Shown here: positions 17,400 to 26,127 of the stretch, in pieces
Numbering within the stretch: position 1 is the first letter of the stretch
How the letters are laid out: every line of letters starts with the position of its first letter
DNA from: Pseudomonadota bacterium
GTDB taxonomy: Bacteria; Pseudomonadota; Alphaproteobacteria; Rhizobiales; Beijerinckiaceae
Length of the DNA stretch: 64,000 nucleotides
NCBI GenBank assembly: GCA_023386155.1
Contig: JAEWKH010000056.1
Span: 41,771-105,770, forward strand
Direction of reading: 5' to 3'
The notes under the pieces: model-generated
Seen by the model: the letters and a program-made list of their open reading frames with translations, nothing else
The model's database searches: none
What the model was told of the DNA's origin: nothing
Made by a program: the position numbers and the translations under genes

Positions 17400-17654
17400 T
17401 CAGGCGGTAGGCTGGGGCGTCGTTGGCGTGACGGGGATCTCCTGCGGTGACGTTGGCGGCACTCCGACAGGTTCGCCCGGAGGCGGGATGTCCCCAGGCG
17501 TCGTCGGTGGCACGCCGATGGGCTCGGGCGGAGGCGCCTCTGGCGGTGTCGGCGGGCTCACCGGCGCCGGGTTGGGATCCGCCGGTGTGGGCTCTGGGTA
17601 AGGCTGATTCGGCAGGGGAATAGGCATCCCGTCGGCGCTCCGCTGTTGAGGCAT
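17400..17654 (-). CDS. Small proline-rich protein
   Basis: This 84-residue protein is made mostly of Pro, Thr, Glu and Gly. Two similar blocks, EPIGVPPTTPGDIPPP and EPVGVPPTSPQEIP, repeat in the second half. No signal peptide or domain is recognised. The ATG at 17654 is used; the open frame extends upstream to 17843 but there it runs inside the GH2 gene. It follows the GH2 gene on the same strand with a 73-base gap. Function unknown; it may be a natively unfolded protein. Confidence is limited because low-complexity reading frames can be spurious in GC-rich DNA. Confidence 0.55.
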   Translation of the reverse strand: MPQQRSADGMPIPLPNQPYPEPTPADPNPAPVSPPTPPEAPPPEPIGVPPTTPGDIPPPGEPVGVPPTSPQEIPVTPTTPQPTA

Positions 17655-17727
17655 GTATAGGGTTCTGAAAGGCAATCGCCAGCGGGGCCGGATGTTCCGG
17701 CCACGAGGTCTTGCGCTTGCCGGAGTT

Positions 17728-19602
17728 CTATTCCTGGCCGCGCTCGCGGCGGCGGCGCTCCACCTCCTGTTTGATGAGAACGTCCAGGATCTCGCTCGGC
17801 ACCGCCTTCGAGGGTCGGCTGTTGATGGCGCGCAGGCGCTCAAGATCGAATTTCGGCTCGCGGTTCACCGTGAGCAGCCCGTTGGTTTCCTGCGCCGTAT
17901 CGGTAAGCTGCGTGTAGCAGAAGCCTGCAAGCGCGGTAGAGGCCAGCAAGGCATCGACGAGTTCCTCATAACGGGCGAGCAGGTCGTCGGGGCTGGCGAA
18001 TTGACCATAGCCGAACCAGTCCTCGCTGGCCTGCGGCACGAAGCCGAGTCCTCCGAACTCGCTGATCACGATCGGCTCGTCCTCGATCTCGATGCCCTCG
18101 CCGAGCAATGGATGATGGTGCGGGCGCACTTCCCGGAATGTACGCGCGATGGTCTGTCGGTCTGCGTAACGCTCTCGCAGCATGTCGCCGGTCGGCGCAT
18201 AATCATGCACGCCGAAGATGTCGCCGGCTGCGTGCTGCCAGCCGTCATTGCCGATCACCGGCCGTGTCGGGTCGAGCGCTCTCGTGAGGTGGTAGAGGGC
18301 CCGCACGAAATCGCGCTGCTGACGCGAGCGGTCGAGATCCGGCACACCCCAGCTCTCGTTCAAGGGCACCCAGGTGATGATGGAAGGATGGTTGTAGTCG
18401 CGGCGGACAGCATCCAGCCATTCGCGGGTCAGCATCTCGGCGGCACGGTCCGAGTACACATAGGCATTGGCGGCCTCGCTCCAGACGAGCATGCCGAGCC
18501 GGTCGCACCAGTACAGAAAGCGTGGATCTTCCACCTTCTGATGGATGCGGACGCCGTTGAAGCCGAGCGATTGCGCCAGTTCCACCTCGCGCCTGAGCGC
18601 ATCCGCGTCAGGGGCGGTCAGGAGGGAATCCGGCCAGTAGTTCTGGGCTAGGACGAGCCTCAGGAACGTGGGAATGCCGTTGATGATGAAGCGCCCGTCG
18701 CGGGCTTCGATGCGGCGCAGGCCGAAATAGCTCTCGACGCGATCGACGACCGTGCCGCTTTCATCAATCAGTTCGATTGTGGCTTCGATGAGGTTGGGGT
18801 GCTCCGGGGCCCAGAGCAGCGTGCGGCGCCGGCGGATCGCCGCGTCGTTGATGTCGAGGAGGATGTCCCGACGCAACTCGCGCCCCGAGAGCAAACAGGT
18901 GTCGTCGACGAGAAGGCGGATGGGGCGATCGCCTTTCAGCTGTATGCGCACCCGCCAGCCGGCCGGAGGCGTCCGGTCGAGCCGGAGGATGAGTCCGGTA
19001 CCGAAGCGGTCCACATCGGGCGTCCAACGCAGCTCGGCAATCGCAACCTTCGGGATCGGCTCCAGCCAGACCGGCTGCCAGATGCCCGTGGTGCGGTGAT
19101 ACCAGATATAGCCGGGATGCTCCTCCCAATATTGCTTGCCTCGGGGCTGCTGCAAATCCCGGGGCTCGTCCTCGGCACGGACCACGATGGTCTGGCTCTC
19201 GCCAGGAACGAGCAAGGAGCTGATGTCGGCCGAGAAAGGCGTCTGCCCGCCTGTATGCTCGACAGCCATGCGACCGTTGACCCAGACCGTGGCCTTGTAG
19301 TCGACGGCGCCAAAATGAACGAGGAGCCGGTCGCGACGGTCCGCATCGTCCACCTGTATCTCACGCCGGTACCAGACGACAGGATGAAACCCGGTCTCGT
19401 GGATGCCGGAGCGTTTGCTCTCGGGGGCAAAGGGTACCACGATCTCGCGGTCGAAGGGCTCCGCCCGCTCGAACCAGCGCTCGACAAGCCCCTGGTCCTC
19501 ATCGTCGAAGGCAAAGCCCCACTGTCCGCACAGGTCAATCCAGCGCTCCCGGCGTAGCTGCGGGCGGGGGTGAAGGTCGCCTGGCTGGATTGTATCAGTC
19601 AT
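17728..19602 (-). CDS. Glycoside hydrolase family 2 enzyme (beta-galactosidase/glucuronidase/mannosidase-like)
   Basis: This 624-residue enzyme has the GH2 layout: an N-terminal sugar-binding jelly roll (about residues 10-185; DLCGQWGF and VVWYRREI), an immunoglobulin-like middle domain (about 190-290) and a TIM barrel (about 300-600). The acid/base is Glu416 (PLNESWG) and the nucleophile Glu515 (VISEFGG). There is no signal peptide, so it acts in the cytoplasm. The start at 19602 has AGGAC just upstream; the longer start at 19884 would overlap the divergent GH1 gene. Two GH1-like enzymes are divergent neighbours, suggesting a shared role in glycoside turnover. The precise sugar is not determinable. 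Confidence 0.9.
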   Translation of the reverse strand: MTDTIQPGDLHPRPQLRRERWIDLCGQWGFAFDDEDQGLVERWFERAEPFDREIVVPFAPESKRSGIHETGFHPVVWYRREIQVDDADRRDRLLVHFGAVDYKATVWVNGRMAVEHTGGQTPFSADISSLLVPGESQTIVVRAEDEPRDLQQPRGKQYWEEHPGYIWYHRTTGIWQPVWLEPIPKVAIAELRWTPDVDRFGTGLILRLDRTPPAGWRVRIQLKGDRPIRLLVDDTCLLSGRELRRDILLDINDAAIRRRRTLLWAPEHPNLIEATIELIDESGTVVDRVESYFGLRRIEARDGRFIINGIPTFLRLVLAQNYWPDSLLTAPDADALRREVELAQSLGFNGVRIHQKVEDPRFLYWCDRLGMLVWSEAANAYVYSDRAAEMLTREWLDAVRRDYNHPSIITWVPLNESWGVPDLDRSRQQRDFVRALYHLTRALDPTRPVIGNDGWQHAAGDIFGVHDYAPTGDMLRERYADRQTIARTFREVRPHHHPLLGEGIEIEDEPIVISEFGGLGFVPQASEDWFGYGQFASPDDLLARYEELVDALLASTALAGFCYTQLTDTAQETNGLLTVNREPKFDLERLRAINSRPSKAVPSEILDVLIKQEVERRRRERGQE

Positions 19603-19871
19603 GTCCTGTCCGCTCGGTGTTCTTGCCGACGCTGTCAGGGTGAGGCCAGGCCGGGATCGGCATGGTCCTGAAAAATCTCCCAGGAGAGGCCGGCTTTCCC
19701 TCCCGTCCCGACCAACGCGCGAAGCGCACGGATGTTCTCGAAGGGCAGGTCGGTGCAACTTTCTCGCATGTGAGCCGTTTCCTAGCCTGGATCCCATGAC
19801 GGCCGAGGTTCGCCCGCGGCCCAATCGCTGTGCTGCAGTGGAAGCACTGACGCTCAAGAGACGGCCACGGC

Positions 19872-21185
19872 ATGACCCGATCACTTCCGCCTCGATCTCA
19901 GCTCCAGCGCTTGACGGCGCCCGATGCGTTCTGGTGGTCGACCGGCATCGAGGACACCTTCATCACGGCGCCTCATCCGACCACAGGGCGAACCCTGGAC
20001 GAGTACGAGCTGACCGGCCACTACGACCGCTGGCATGACGATCTCGGCCTTGTTGCCGAACTCGGTGTGCCTTGTGCCCGATATGGCGTGCCCTGGCATC
20101 GGATCCAGCCCGCCCCGAACACCTGGGATTGGACATTTCCCGACGAAACGCTGGAACGCCTGCTCGAGCTTGGCGTCGATCCTCAGGTCGACCTTGTCCA
20201 TTACGGGTTGCCAGCGTGGATCGAAGGAGCCTTCCTCCATCCTGACTACCCGAAGCTCGTCTCGGACTATGCGGCCCGGCTTGCCGAGCGCTTCCGTGGA
20301 CGGATCACCTGGTACACTCCCCTCAACGAGCCGCGCATTACTGGCTGGTATTGCGGGCGGCTCGGCTGGTGGCCCCCGTTCCGCCGCAGCTGGCCCGGCT
20401 TCGTGGCCCTGATGCTGGCCATCGCAAAGGGCATGGTGGAAACCGTCAGGGCATTGGAGGCTGTCGATCCTGAAATCGTGCCGTACTTCGTCGATGCCAC
20501 CGACCTGTTCGATACGGACGATCCCGCATTCGAGGATGAAGCCCGGCGCCGTCAGGACATCGTTTTCCTCGCCCTCGACCTCGTTTCGGGGCGGATCGAC
20601 GAGCGCCATTCGCTATGGGCGTGGCTGTTGAAGAACGGAGCGCGGGAGGCCGATCTCGCCTATTTCCTCGACAATGCTGTCACGCTTCCCGTCATCGGCA
20701 TGAATCTCTACCCCATGTTCACGCAGAAGAAGCTCCTGCGGGACGCCGGAGGACGCTTTCGCATCCGCATGCCTTATGCCGGGGCCGATCTCATCACTCG
20801 GCTCGGGCGGCTTTATTACGAGCGCTACCGGGCGCCGCTGATGATCTCGGAGACGGCCTCGATGGGCTCCCTGCGCCGTCGGCTCGATTGGCTCGACGCG
20901 TCCGTCTCGGCCACACGGCAGCTGCGCCAGGAGGGCATCCCACTGGTGGGATATACCTGGTGGCCGATGTTCGCGCTTGTGACCTGGGCTTACCGGCAAG
21001 GCCGCCGCCCCGTGACCGAGCACCTGGCCCAGATGGGGTTATGGGACATCGTCCCGGGCGAGTCGGATCCGCTGCGCCGGGTGCGAACGCCTGCCGTCGA
21101 TGTCTATCAGGACTTGGTACGCGGCGGTGTCGAAAGTATCGGCATGCTCTCCGCGGCGCCGGCCCGCGTTGCGGCAAGCCTTTAA
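19872..21185 (+). CDS. GH1-like glycoside hydrolase (beta-glucosidase family), first copy
   Basis: This is a 437-residue TIM-barrel protein of the GH-A clan, closest in pattern to family 1. The acid/base is Glu153 (YTPLNEPRI) and the likely nucleophile Glu327 (LMISETASMG). WHRIQP near residue 78 matches the GH1 N-terminal region. No signal peptide is present. It starts divergently from the GH2 gene with a 269-base gap, and its stop TAA (21183-21185) shares a base with an ATG of the next gene's frame. The nucleophile context SETAS departs from the classical TENG, so activity on simple beta-glucosides is uncertain. Confidence 0.85.
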   Translation: MTRSLPPRSQLQRLTAPDAFWWSTGIEDTFITAPHPTTGRTLDEYELTGHYDRWHDDLGLVAELGVPCARYGVPWHRIQPAPNTWDWTFPDETLERLLELGVDPQVDLVHYGLPAWIEGAFLHPDYPKLVSDYAARLAERFRGRITWYTPLNEPRITGWYCGRLGWWPPFRRSWPGFVALMLAIAKGMVETVRALEAVDPEIVPYFVDATDLFDTDDPAFEDEARRRQDIVFLALDLVSGRIDERHSLWAWLLKNGAREADLAYFLDNAVTLPVIGMNLYPMFTQKKLLRDAGGRFRIRMPYAGADLITRLGRLYYERYRAPLMISETASMGSLRRRLDWLDASVSATRQLRQEGIPLVGYTWWPMFALVTWAYRQGRRPVTEHLAQMGLWDIVPGESDPLRRVRTPAVDVYQDLVRGGVESIGMLSAAPARVAASL

Positions 21186-21205
21186 TGGAAAATGGGGAGA
21201 GCGGG

Positions 21206-22438
21206 ATGTTCCGAAGCTTCTTTCTGGCCGGGTTCGAGGGATCCACAGGCTATAACCGGCATGGCCATTGGTTCGATCAAGTGGTCGCGACGGGTCATGA
21301 CAAAACGGTCGATGACGACTACCGGCAACTCGCCGAACTCGACATTCACGCGGCGCGTGAAACCATCCGGTGGCCCCTGGTGGATCTAGGCCGTGGACGC
21401 TATGATTTTTCCACCGTCGAGCCTTTTGTCGAGGCAGCCCGTCGCCATGGCGTGGAAGTGATCTGGGATCTCTTCCATTATGGCTATCCGCAGGGGCTCG
21501 ATCTCTGGAGCGAGGAATTCCCGAAGCGCTTCGCCGATTATTGCTATGCCGTGGGCCGGTACATCGCGCGGCGCACGGAGGGAACGTGTGCCTTCACCCC
21601 AGTGAACGAACCCTCCTTTATGGCGTATGCCGCCGGCGAGAAGGGCCTGTTCGCGCCGCATGCCACCGGACGCGGCTGGGATCTCAAGGTGGCACTCACG
21701 CGCGCGGCCATTGCCGGCATAGACGCCCTGTGGGCGGCCTGTCCCGATGCTCGGATCGTCAATGTCGACCCCTTGTGCCGGGTAGCCCGACCGTTCGACC
21801 GCCCAGAACTTGAGGAGGAGGTTCGGGACTTCAATGAACGGCTCGTTTTCCAGAGTTGGGATATGCTCTGCGGGCGCCTGCTGCCGGAGCTTGGCGGCAG
21901 CCGGAAGCACCTGGACATCGTGGGCATCAATTACTACTGGACCAATCAGTGGGAGTTCGGCGGAACGCCATTGGCCGATGGAGTAATTCCCCCACTCGTC
22001 GATGACGATCCGCGCCGCTGGCCCCTGAGTGCCCTTGTGCGTTCCGTGTGGGAGCGCTATGGCGGCGAGGTCATGATCACGGAAACCAGCCATATCGGCG
22101 ACAAGCGCGGCCACTGGCTGCGGGAAGTGGCGCAGGAATCGGAGGAATTGCTTCAGGATGGCGTTCCGCTGCGGGGCGTGTGCCTCTATCCGATCCTAGG
22201 GATGCCGGAATGGCACGACCCGGAAATCTGGACGCCGATGGGCCTTTGGGATCCCGTCTGCCATCGGGAGCCCTGCGGAGAACGACTGATCTGCGGGCCC
22301 ATGCTCGAGGCGCTGCAATCGGTGCGCCATGTGGATGAGCTCCATCACAGGCTCTTCTCCCGCGGCGAGCACCGGAGAGCCCTGTATCGCTCCGGACGAG
22401 CGGCCGAAGCGATGTCGGGCTCCGTCGCTGCCGGGTGA
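21206..22438 (+). CDS. GH1-like glycoside hydrolase, second copy
   Basis: This is a 410-residue relative of the upstream protein. The acid/base is Glu135 (TPVNEPSF) and the nucleophile Glu293 (MITETSHIG). IVGINYYWTNQ precedes the nucleophile as in GH1 enzymes. ATG 21206 has GGGGAG 6 bases upstream; ATG 21185 overlaps the upstream stop and adds 7 residues, and the open frame extends back to 20615 only within the previous gene. No signal peptide. Probably co-transcribed with the first GH1-like gene. The two may be ancient duplicates with different specificities. Confidence 0.86.
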   Translation: MFRSFFLAGFEGSTGYNRHGHWFDQVVATGHDKTVDDDYRQLAELDIHAARETIRWPLVDLGRGRYDFSTVEPFVEAARRHGVEVIWDLFHYGYPQGLDLWSEEFPKRFADYCYAVGRYIARRTEGTCAFTPVNEPSFMAYAAGEKGLFAPHATGRGWDLKVALTRAAIAGIDALWAACPDARIVNVDPLCRVARPFDRPELEEEVRDFNERLVFQSWDMLCGRLLPELGGSRKHLDIVGINYYWTNQWEFGGTPLADGVIPPLVDDDPRRWPLSALVRSVWERYGGEVMITETSHIGDKRGHWLREVAQESEELLQDGVPLRGVCLYPILGMPEWHDPEIWTPMGLWDPVCHREPCGERLICGPMLEALQSVRHVDELHHRLFSRGEHRRALYRSGRAAEAMSGSVAAG

Positions 22439-22462
22439 TGGGTTCGAAGCGGATTCGGATAT

Positions 22463-23626
22463 TTAGTCGCTCAGGACCACCTTGAAGCGAACCAGGTCCC
22501 TGTTCATCGTGGGGCGCTTTGACTGCCAGTTGAAGCGCGTCATATACAAATAGAAAGTGTTCCCGGCCGATTGGAAGACCGGTGACTGACTGTCATGGTC
22601 GATAATCGAGGGATAGTCGTAATAGATCTTCTTCTCGGTTGTTCCCCATGGAGGATCGAATGGGGCAAGGAGGCTCGCCGGCGACCAGTTCGTCAGATCC
22701 GGCGAGGTTGCATAGAAGACGCCACCGGTATCGTTGAAACGGGTCGACCAGACGGCCATCCAGAGGTTCCTGGTCTCAAGCCAGATCAGAGACCGCACCT
22801 TGCTCGTCATGTCGCCGTTGCCGAGGCGGTCGCATTTCGCCTGGACGGGTTCTTGGCCATTCGCCGGATAGGGATTGGGTGGAGAAACGAAGCGACCGCC
22901 GCTCATCATCTGCCAACCCGACACGAGATTGGACCGTGGCGCGCGGAACAGGCAGTTTCCGCGCCCGCCCGGTTCCGCAGCGTCCTCCGTCCAAGCGATG
23001 AAATAGGCGTAGTCTCCATGGAAGACTGTGTTCGAGAGGGTAAGAAACCCGGCGGCATTGACGTCCGTGCCGAAGGGCCTGTTCGATCCTGCGATGAGGC
23101 GCTGTTCGCGAGGCAGCAGTTTGAACGAGAAATCCCGATCGTCCGCTTCCAACGCGACGATCGAAAGGTACCAGCATTCCGGCTTGCCTGATCCCTTCGC
23201 GCAGAGCCCGCCATGGCGAAGGCCGGAGAATTCCTGGCTTGCCAGTCCGAGAATGCGCCCGTCGCCAAGCGGGATGAGGCTTTGCACCCAGAACCGATCG
23301 TCGAAGGCAGAAGGGTCGGCCGACTCCCTGCCCTGGGAGACGATTGAGCATAGGGGACGAAGCTCGGTGAAGGTTTGTCCCTCAAAAACCCTGTTTCGGA
23401 AATGCGCTGCGATCAGAGCCACGGAGCCGTCGCGGCGGCGATAGGCCCGGGCCGGTGAATCCGGAATCGATCGCCAGTCGCATCGCTGCCGCTCATAGCT
23501 ATAGACCTCCTCGGGCTCGCGGGAGACCGAAAAGTGAAGGGGCTCAGCCGAGGCCGCTGCCATGCTCATCATGAACATCAGAACCGCCTGCCAGGCGAAG
23601 GCGTTCCAACGTCGGATCCTGTTCAT
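22463..23626 (-). CDS. Exported beta-propeller protein, glycosidase-like, unknown function
   Basis: This is a 387-residue protein with a signal peptide (about residues 1-27, ending in ASA). The rest is rich in Trp, Tyr and short beta-strand repeats, such as the WMAVWSTRFND and FYATSPDLTNWSP blocks. These resemble five-bladed propellers of sialidase, arabinanase or DUF4185-type proteins. Cys pairs suggest disulfides. ATG 23626 is used; a GTG at 23644 is an alternative. No catalytic residues could be assigned with confidence. It lies at the downstream end of the glycan gene set and may bind or process the exported glycan. Confidence 0.7.
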   Translation of the reverse strand: MNRIRRWNAFAWQAVLMFMMSMAAASAEPLHFSVSREPEEVYSYERQRCDWRSIPDSPARAYRRRDGSVALIAAHFRNRVFEGQTFTELRPLCSIVSQGRESADPSAFDDRFWVQSLIPLGDGRILGLASQEFSGLRHGGLCAKGSGKPECWYLSIVALEADDRDFSFKLLPREQRLIAGSNRPFGTDVNAAGFLTLSNTVFHGDYAYFIAWTEDAAEPGGRGNCLFRAPRSNLVSGWQMMSGGRFVSPPNPYPANGQEPVQAKCDRLGNGDMTSKVRSLIWLETRNLWMAVWSTRFNDTGGVFYATSPDLTNWSPASLLAPFDPPWGTTEKKIYYDYPSIIDHDSQSPVFQSAGNTFYLYMTRFNWQSKRPTMNRDLVRFKVVLSD

Positions 23627-23679
23627 GAATTTAGGCAAGCGCACTGCTCACGTCGCGCGGGGGGCATGAGAGAACCGCC

Positions 23680-24909
23680 TCATGACCCGCCGGCTGCAAG
23701 CCGGTTCAAAAAGGCGGCCGGCTGGAGCCTGTTCGCGGTCAGAAAGTCGAGATACTTCGAAGCGGCTTCGCTCCGATGCCTGTCATAGGCATCAGGGTCG
23801 AAATGAATCATCTTCTTCAGGCTGGAGCGGGTGAGCGGCATGGTCAGATCGGCCGCGGCGACATGCGGGACGCCCGTATTCTCGCAGAGTTCCCGCGTTC
23901 GAGAGTCGATCGTGACCGTCAGGCCCATGCGCTCGGCCTGAAGAGCCAGGGCGACGCCATGGTACCGGGATCCGATCGTGAAATCGTGCCGTCGCAGGGT
24001 GTCCATCCAGGCCGGGACGTCATAGAACGAGCGGACATAGTTTCGGCACCACGCCTTGAACTCCTCGAAGGAGTAATGAGGAACGGTATGGTTATGAATC
24101 TCCTTGAGAGCATGCGGATCGATCTCCTCGAAGATGCCCCGGGAGACTCTGATCATCTCGCCCATCGACTGGACCACGTATTGACCGGGATACATCGGGT
24201 CCATCATCAATGCGATCAGCTGATGCTCGATGTCGCGAGTCTTCAGCCACGCCTGATGGCCTGCCGCAACCGATATCGAGCCTGGCAGGGCCGTCCCCGA
24301 CCAGTGCTTGTGGATCTTCTTGCCGAGGCCGGGATCCTGGTTCGTAAAGTACGATGGGCAGCCCCCGGCGACCGAGCCGTGGATTCCGAGCTTGTCGAGC
24401 TGCGAGCTGGTGAAGGCGCCACGCGTATAGATGTTAGAGCTTGACGAAGATGAGTTGGATCGCGCGATCACCTGCGCCCACCGGTGCGTGCCATCGGTGA
24501 GTTGGACGTCCTGATCGTAGCTGTCCGCCTGGGCGCCGAGCCCGATGGCAACGATCGGCAGTCCGGATCTCTCCAGATTGTCGGCCATGCTGCCGTAATC
24601 CGTGTGGCGCCCCAGCTGGTTGGCACAGGGAATGACGATGATGTCGGCATTCTCCTTCAGGGTTTCCGCCGATGCGCTCCAGCCGAAGAACTTGACCGGA
24701 TTGGAGATGTGACTGGCGATGGCATAGACAAAGGCCAGATTTCCGTTGTTGTGACCGATGCCGTTGTAAAGATCCTCAAATGCCGAGTTCGAGTAGAGCC
24801 CAAGCGATGGATACTTCCAAAGAATTGCGACCCGCAGGGGTTTGGCAGGTGCTGCGGGCTTGCGTGCGGGCTGATCGAGTGTCTTGTCCTTGGTGATTTC
24901 ATCCAACAT
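23680..24909 (-). CDS. Polysaccharide pyruvyl transferase family protein, first copy
   Basis: This is a 409-residue protein of the PS_pyruv_trans/CsaB superfamily, which usually adds ketal-linked pyruvate from phosphoenolpyruvate to surface glycans. Diagnostic segments are ILWKYPSLGLYSNSAFEDL at the N-terminus, VAIGLGAQAD in the middle and GSRYHGVALALQAERMG in the C-terminal half. I chose the ATG at 24909, which has AGGATGGA upstream; the open frame extends to 25044 or 25095, where it would overlap galE. It follows galE on the same strand. The acceptor sugar is unknown, and some members of this family have other activities. Confidence 0.82.
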   Translation of the reverse strand: MLDEITKDKTLDQPARKPAAPAKPLRVAILWKYPSLGLYSNSAFEDLYNGIGHNNGNLAFVYAIASHISNPVKFFGWSASAETLKENADIIVIPCANQLGRHTDYGSMADNLERSGLPIVAIGLGAQADSYDQDVQLTDGTHRWAQVIARSNSSSSSSNIYTRGAFTSSQLDKLGIHGSVAGGCPSYFTNQDPGLGKKIHKHWSGTALPGSISVAAGHQAWLKTRDIEHQLIALMMDPMYPGQYVVQSMGEMIRVSRGIFEEIDPHALKEIHNHTVPHYSFEEFKAWCRNYVRSFYDVPAWMDTLRRHDFTIGSRYHGVALALQAERMGLTVTIDSRTRELCENTGVPHVAAADLTMPLTRSSLKKMIHFDPDAYDRHRSEAASKYLDFLTANRLQPAAFLNRLAAGGS

Positions 24910-25052
24910 ATGAATTCCATCCTGAAATTGAGTATCTTCCGGAAGACGATGGCCAACACTGGCTACGTCGCTTTTGGCATCAAAAGGCAATTGCTTTATG
25001 GCAGTGAGATTGGCGATCTTCAGGATCGCGGCGCTCCCTGCCATGAATCCGA

Positions 25053-26048
25053 TTAAGCAGCTTCCGCCCGGCGTAACTTCAGACTGTTCTCCCATGCCAA
25101 TGCATGGCTGATAATCGCTTCGAGATCGTCGAGCTTCGGAGACCAGTTCAGGAGCTTTCGAATCCGATCGGCGCTTGCGATCAGCGTGGCAGGGTCGCCT
25201 GAGCGCCGCGGGGCAAAGTCAACCGGGAAATCGACGCCCGAGACCCGCTTCACGGCCTCGATGACTTCGAGCACCGAGTATCCGCGGCCGTAGCCGCAAT
25301 TGAGAACCGTGCTGTCGCCGCCCTCGTCCAGATAGTCGAGAGCAAGAGTATGAGCATGAGCCAGGTCGGTCACATGAATGTAATCGCGCAAGCATGTGCC
25401 GTCAGGCGTCGGATAATCTGTTCCGAAGACGGAGAGGTGAGATCTCTCACCGAGAGCCGCCTGGGTTGCGACCTTGATGAGATGCGTCGCCTGACGCGTG
25501 CTTTGCCCGCTTCGTCCTTGCGGATCGGCGCCGGCAACGTTGAAGTATCGCAGGGCGACAAAACGAAGTGGATGAACGCGGGACACGTCTCTCAGCATCA
25601 GCTCGGTCATGAGCTTCGATGTGCCGTAGGGCGAAACCGGGTTAAGGGGCGCCGACTCGGTAATCGGGCTTTCCCTGGCATCGCCATAAACGGCCGCGGT
25701 CGAAGAGAAGAGAAACCGCTCAACCCCATGACGCACTGCCACGCTGAGAAGGGATCGGGATTTAACGGTGTTGTTGAGATAGTAGCCCAAAGGGTCGGTG
25801 ACGGATTCCGGAACCACGATTGAGCCGGCAAAGTGTGCAATCGCCGTGACTCCATGAGACTGGATGATATCACCAACGAGGCTCTCGTCGCCCACATCCC
25901 CCTGGATGAGAGTTGCCGAGGGTGTCACCATCCAGTCGAAGCCGGTGCTGAGATCGTCCAAGACGACAACGTCTCTCCCAGCATCCGCGAGCGCCAGAGC
26001 CATGTGGCTTCCAATATAGCCGGCACCGCCTGTTACCAACACAGTCAT
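25053..26048 (-). CDS. galE: UDP-glucose 4-epimerase
   Basis: This is a 331-residue short-chain dehydrogenase-type epimerase interconverting UDP-glucose and UDP-galactose. The NAD-binding VTGGAGYIGSHM is at residues 4-15. The catalytic SPYGTSKLM segment (YxxxK) and the upstream Ser-rich FSSTAAVYGD are present. The CLRDYIHVTDLA motif is typical of GalE. ATG 26048 has AAGGG 7 bases upstream; the frame extends to 26081 without a better start. It lies between two pyruvyltransferase-family genes and likely supplies UDP-galactose (or a related sugar nucleotide) for the surface glycan. Confidence 0.95.
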   Translation of the reverse strand: MTVLVTGGAGYIGSHMALALADAGRDVVVLDDLSTGFDWMVTPSATLIQGDVGDESLVGDIIQSHGVTAIAHFAGSIVVPESVTDPLGYYLNNTVKSRSLLSVAVRHGVERFLFSSTAAVYGDARESPITESAPLNPVSPYGTSKLMTELMLRDVSRVHPLRFVALRYFNVAGADPQGRSGQSTRQATHLIKVATQAALGERSHLSVFGTDYPTPDGTCLRDYIHVTDLAHAHTLALDYLDEGGDSTVLNCGYGRGYSVLEVIEAVKRVSGVDFPVDFAPRRSGDPATLIASADRIRKLLNWSPKLDDLEAIISHALAWENSLKLRRAEAA

Positions 26049-26127
26049 GTCTGACCCTTCGCTTTTCCCATGGTCGCACAAGAATTGAAGGAGATGCCGA
26101 AACCGACCGGCATCCCCGATGAGACAG

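Noticed and set aside
20615..21205. N-terminal extension of the second GH1-like frame
   Set aside because: It lies within the first GH1-like gene in another frame; the ATG at 21206 has a good ribosome site and fits the family N-terminus.
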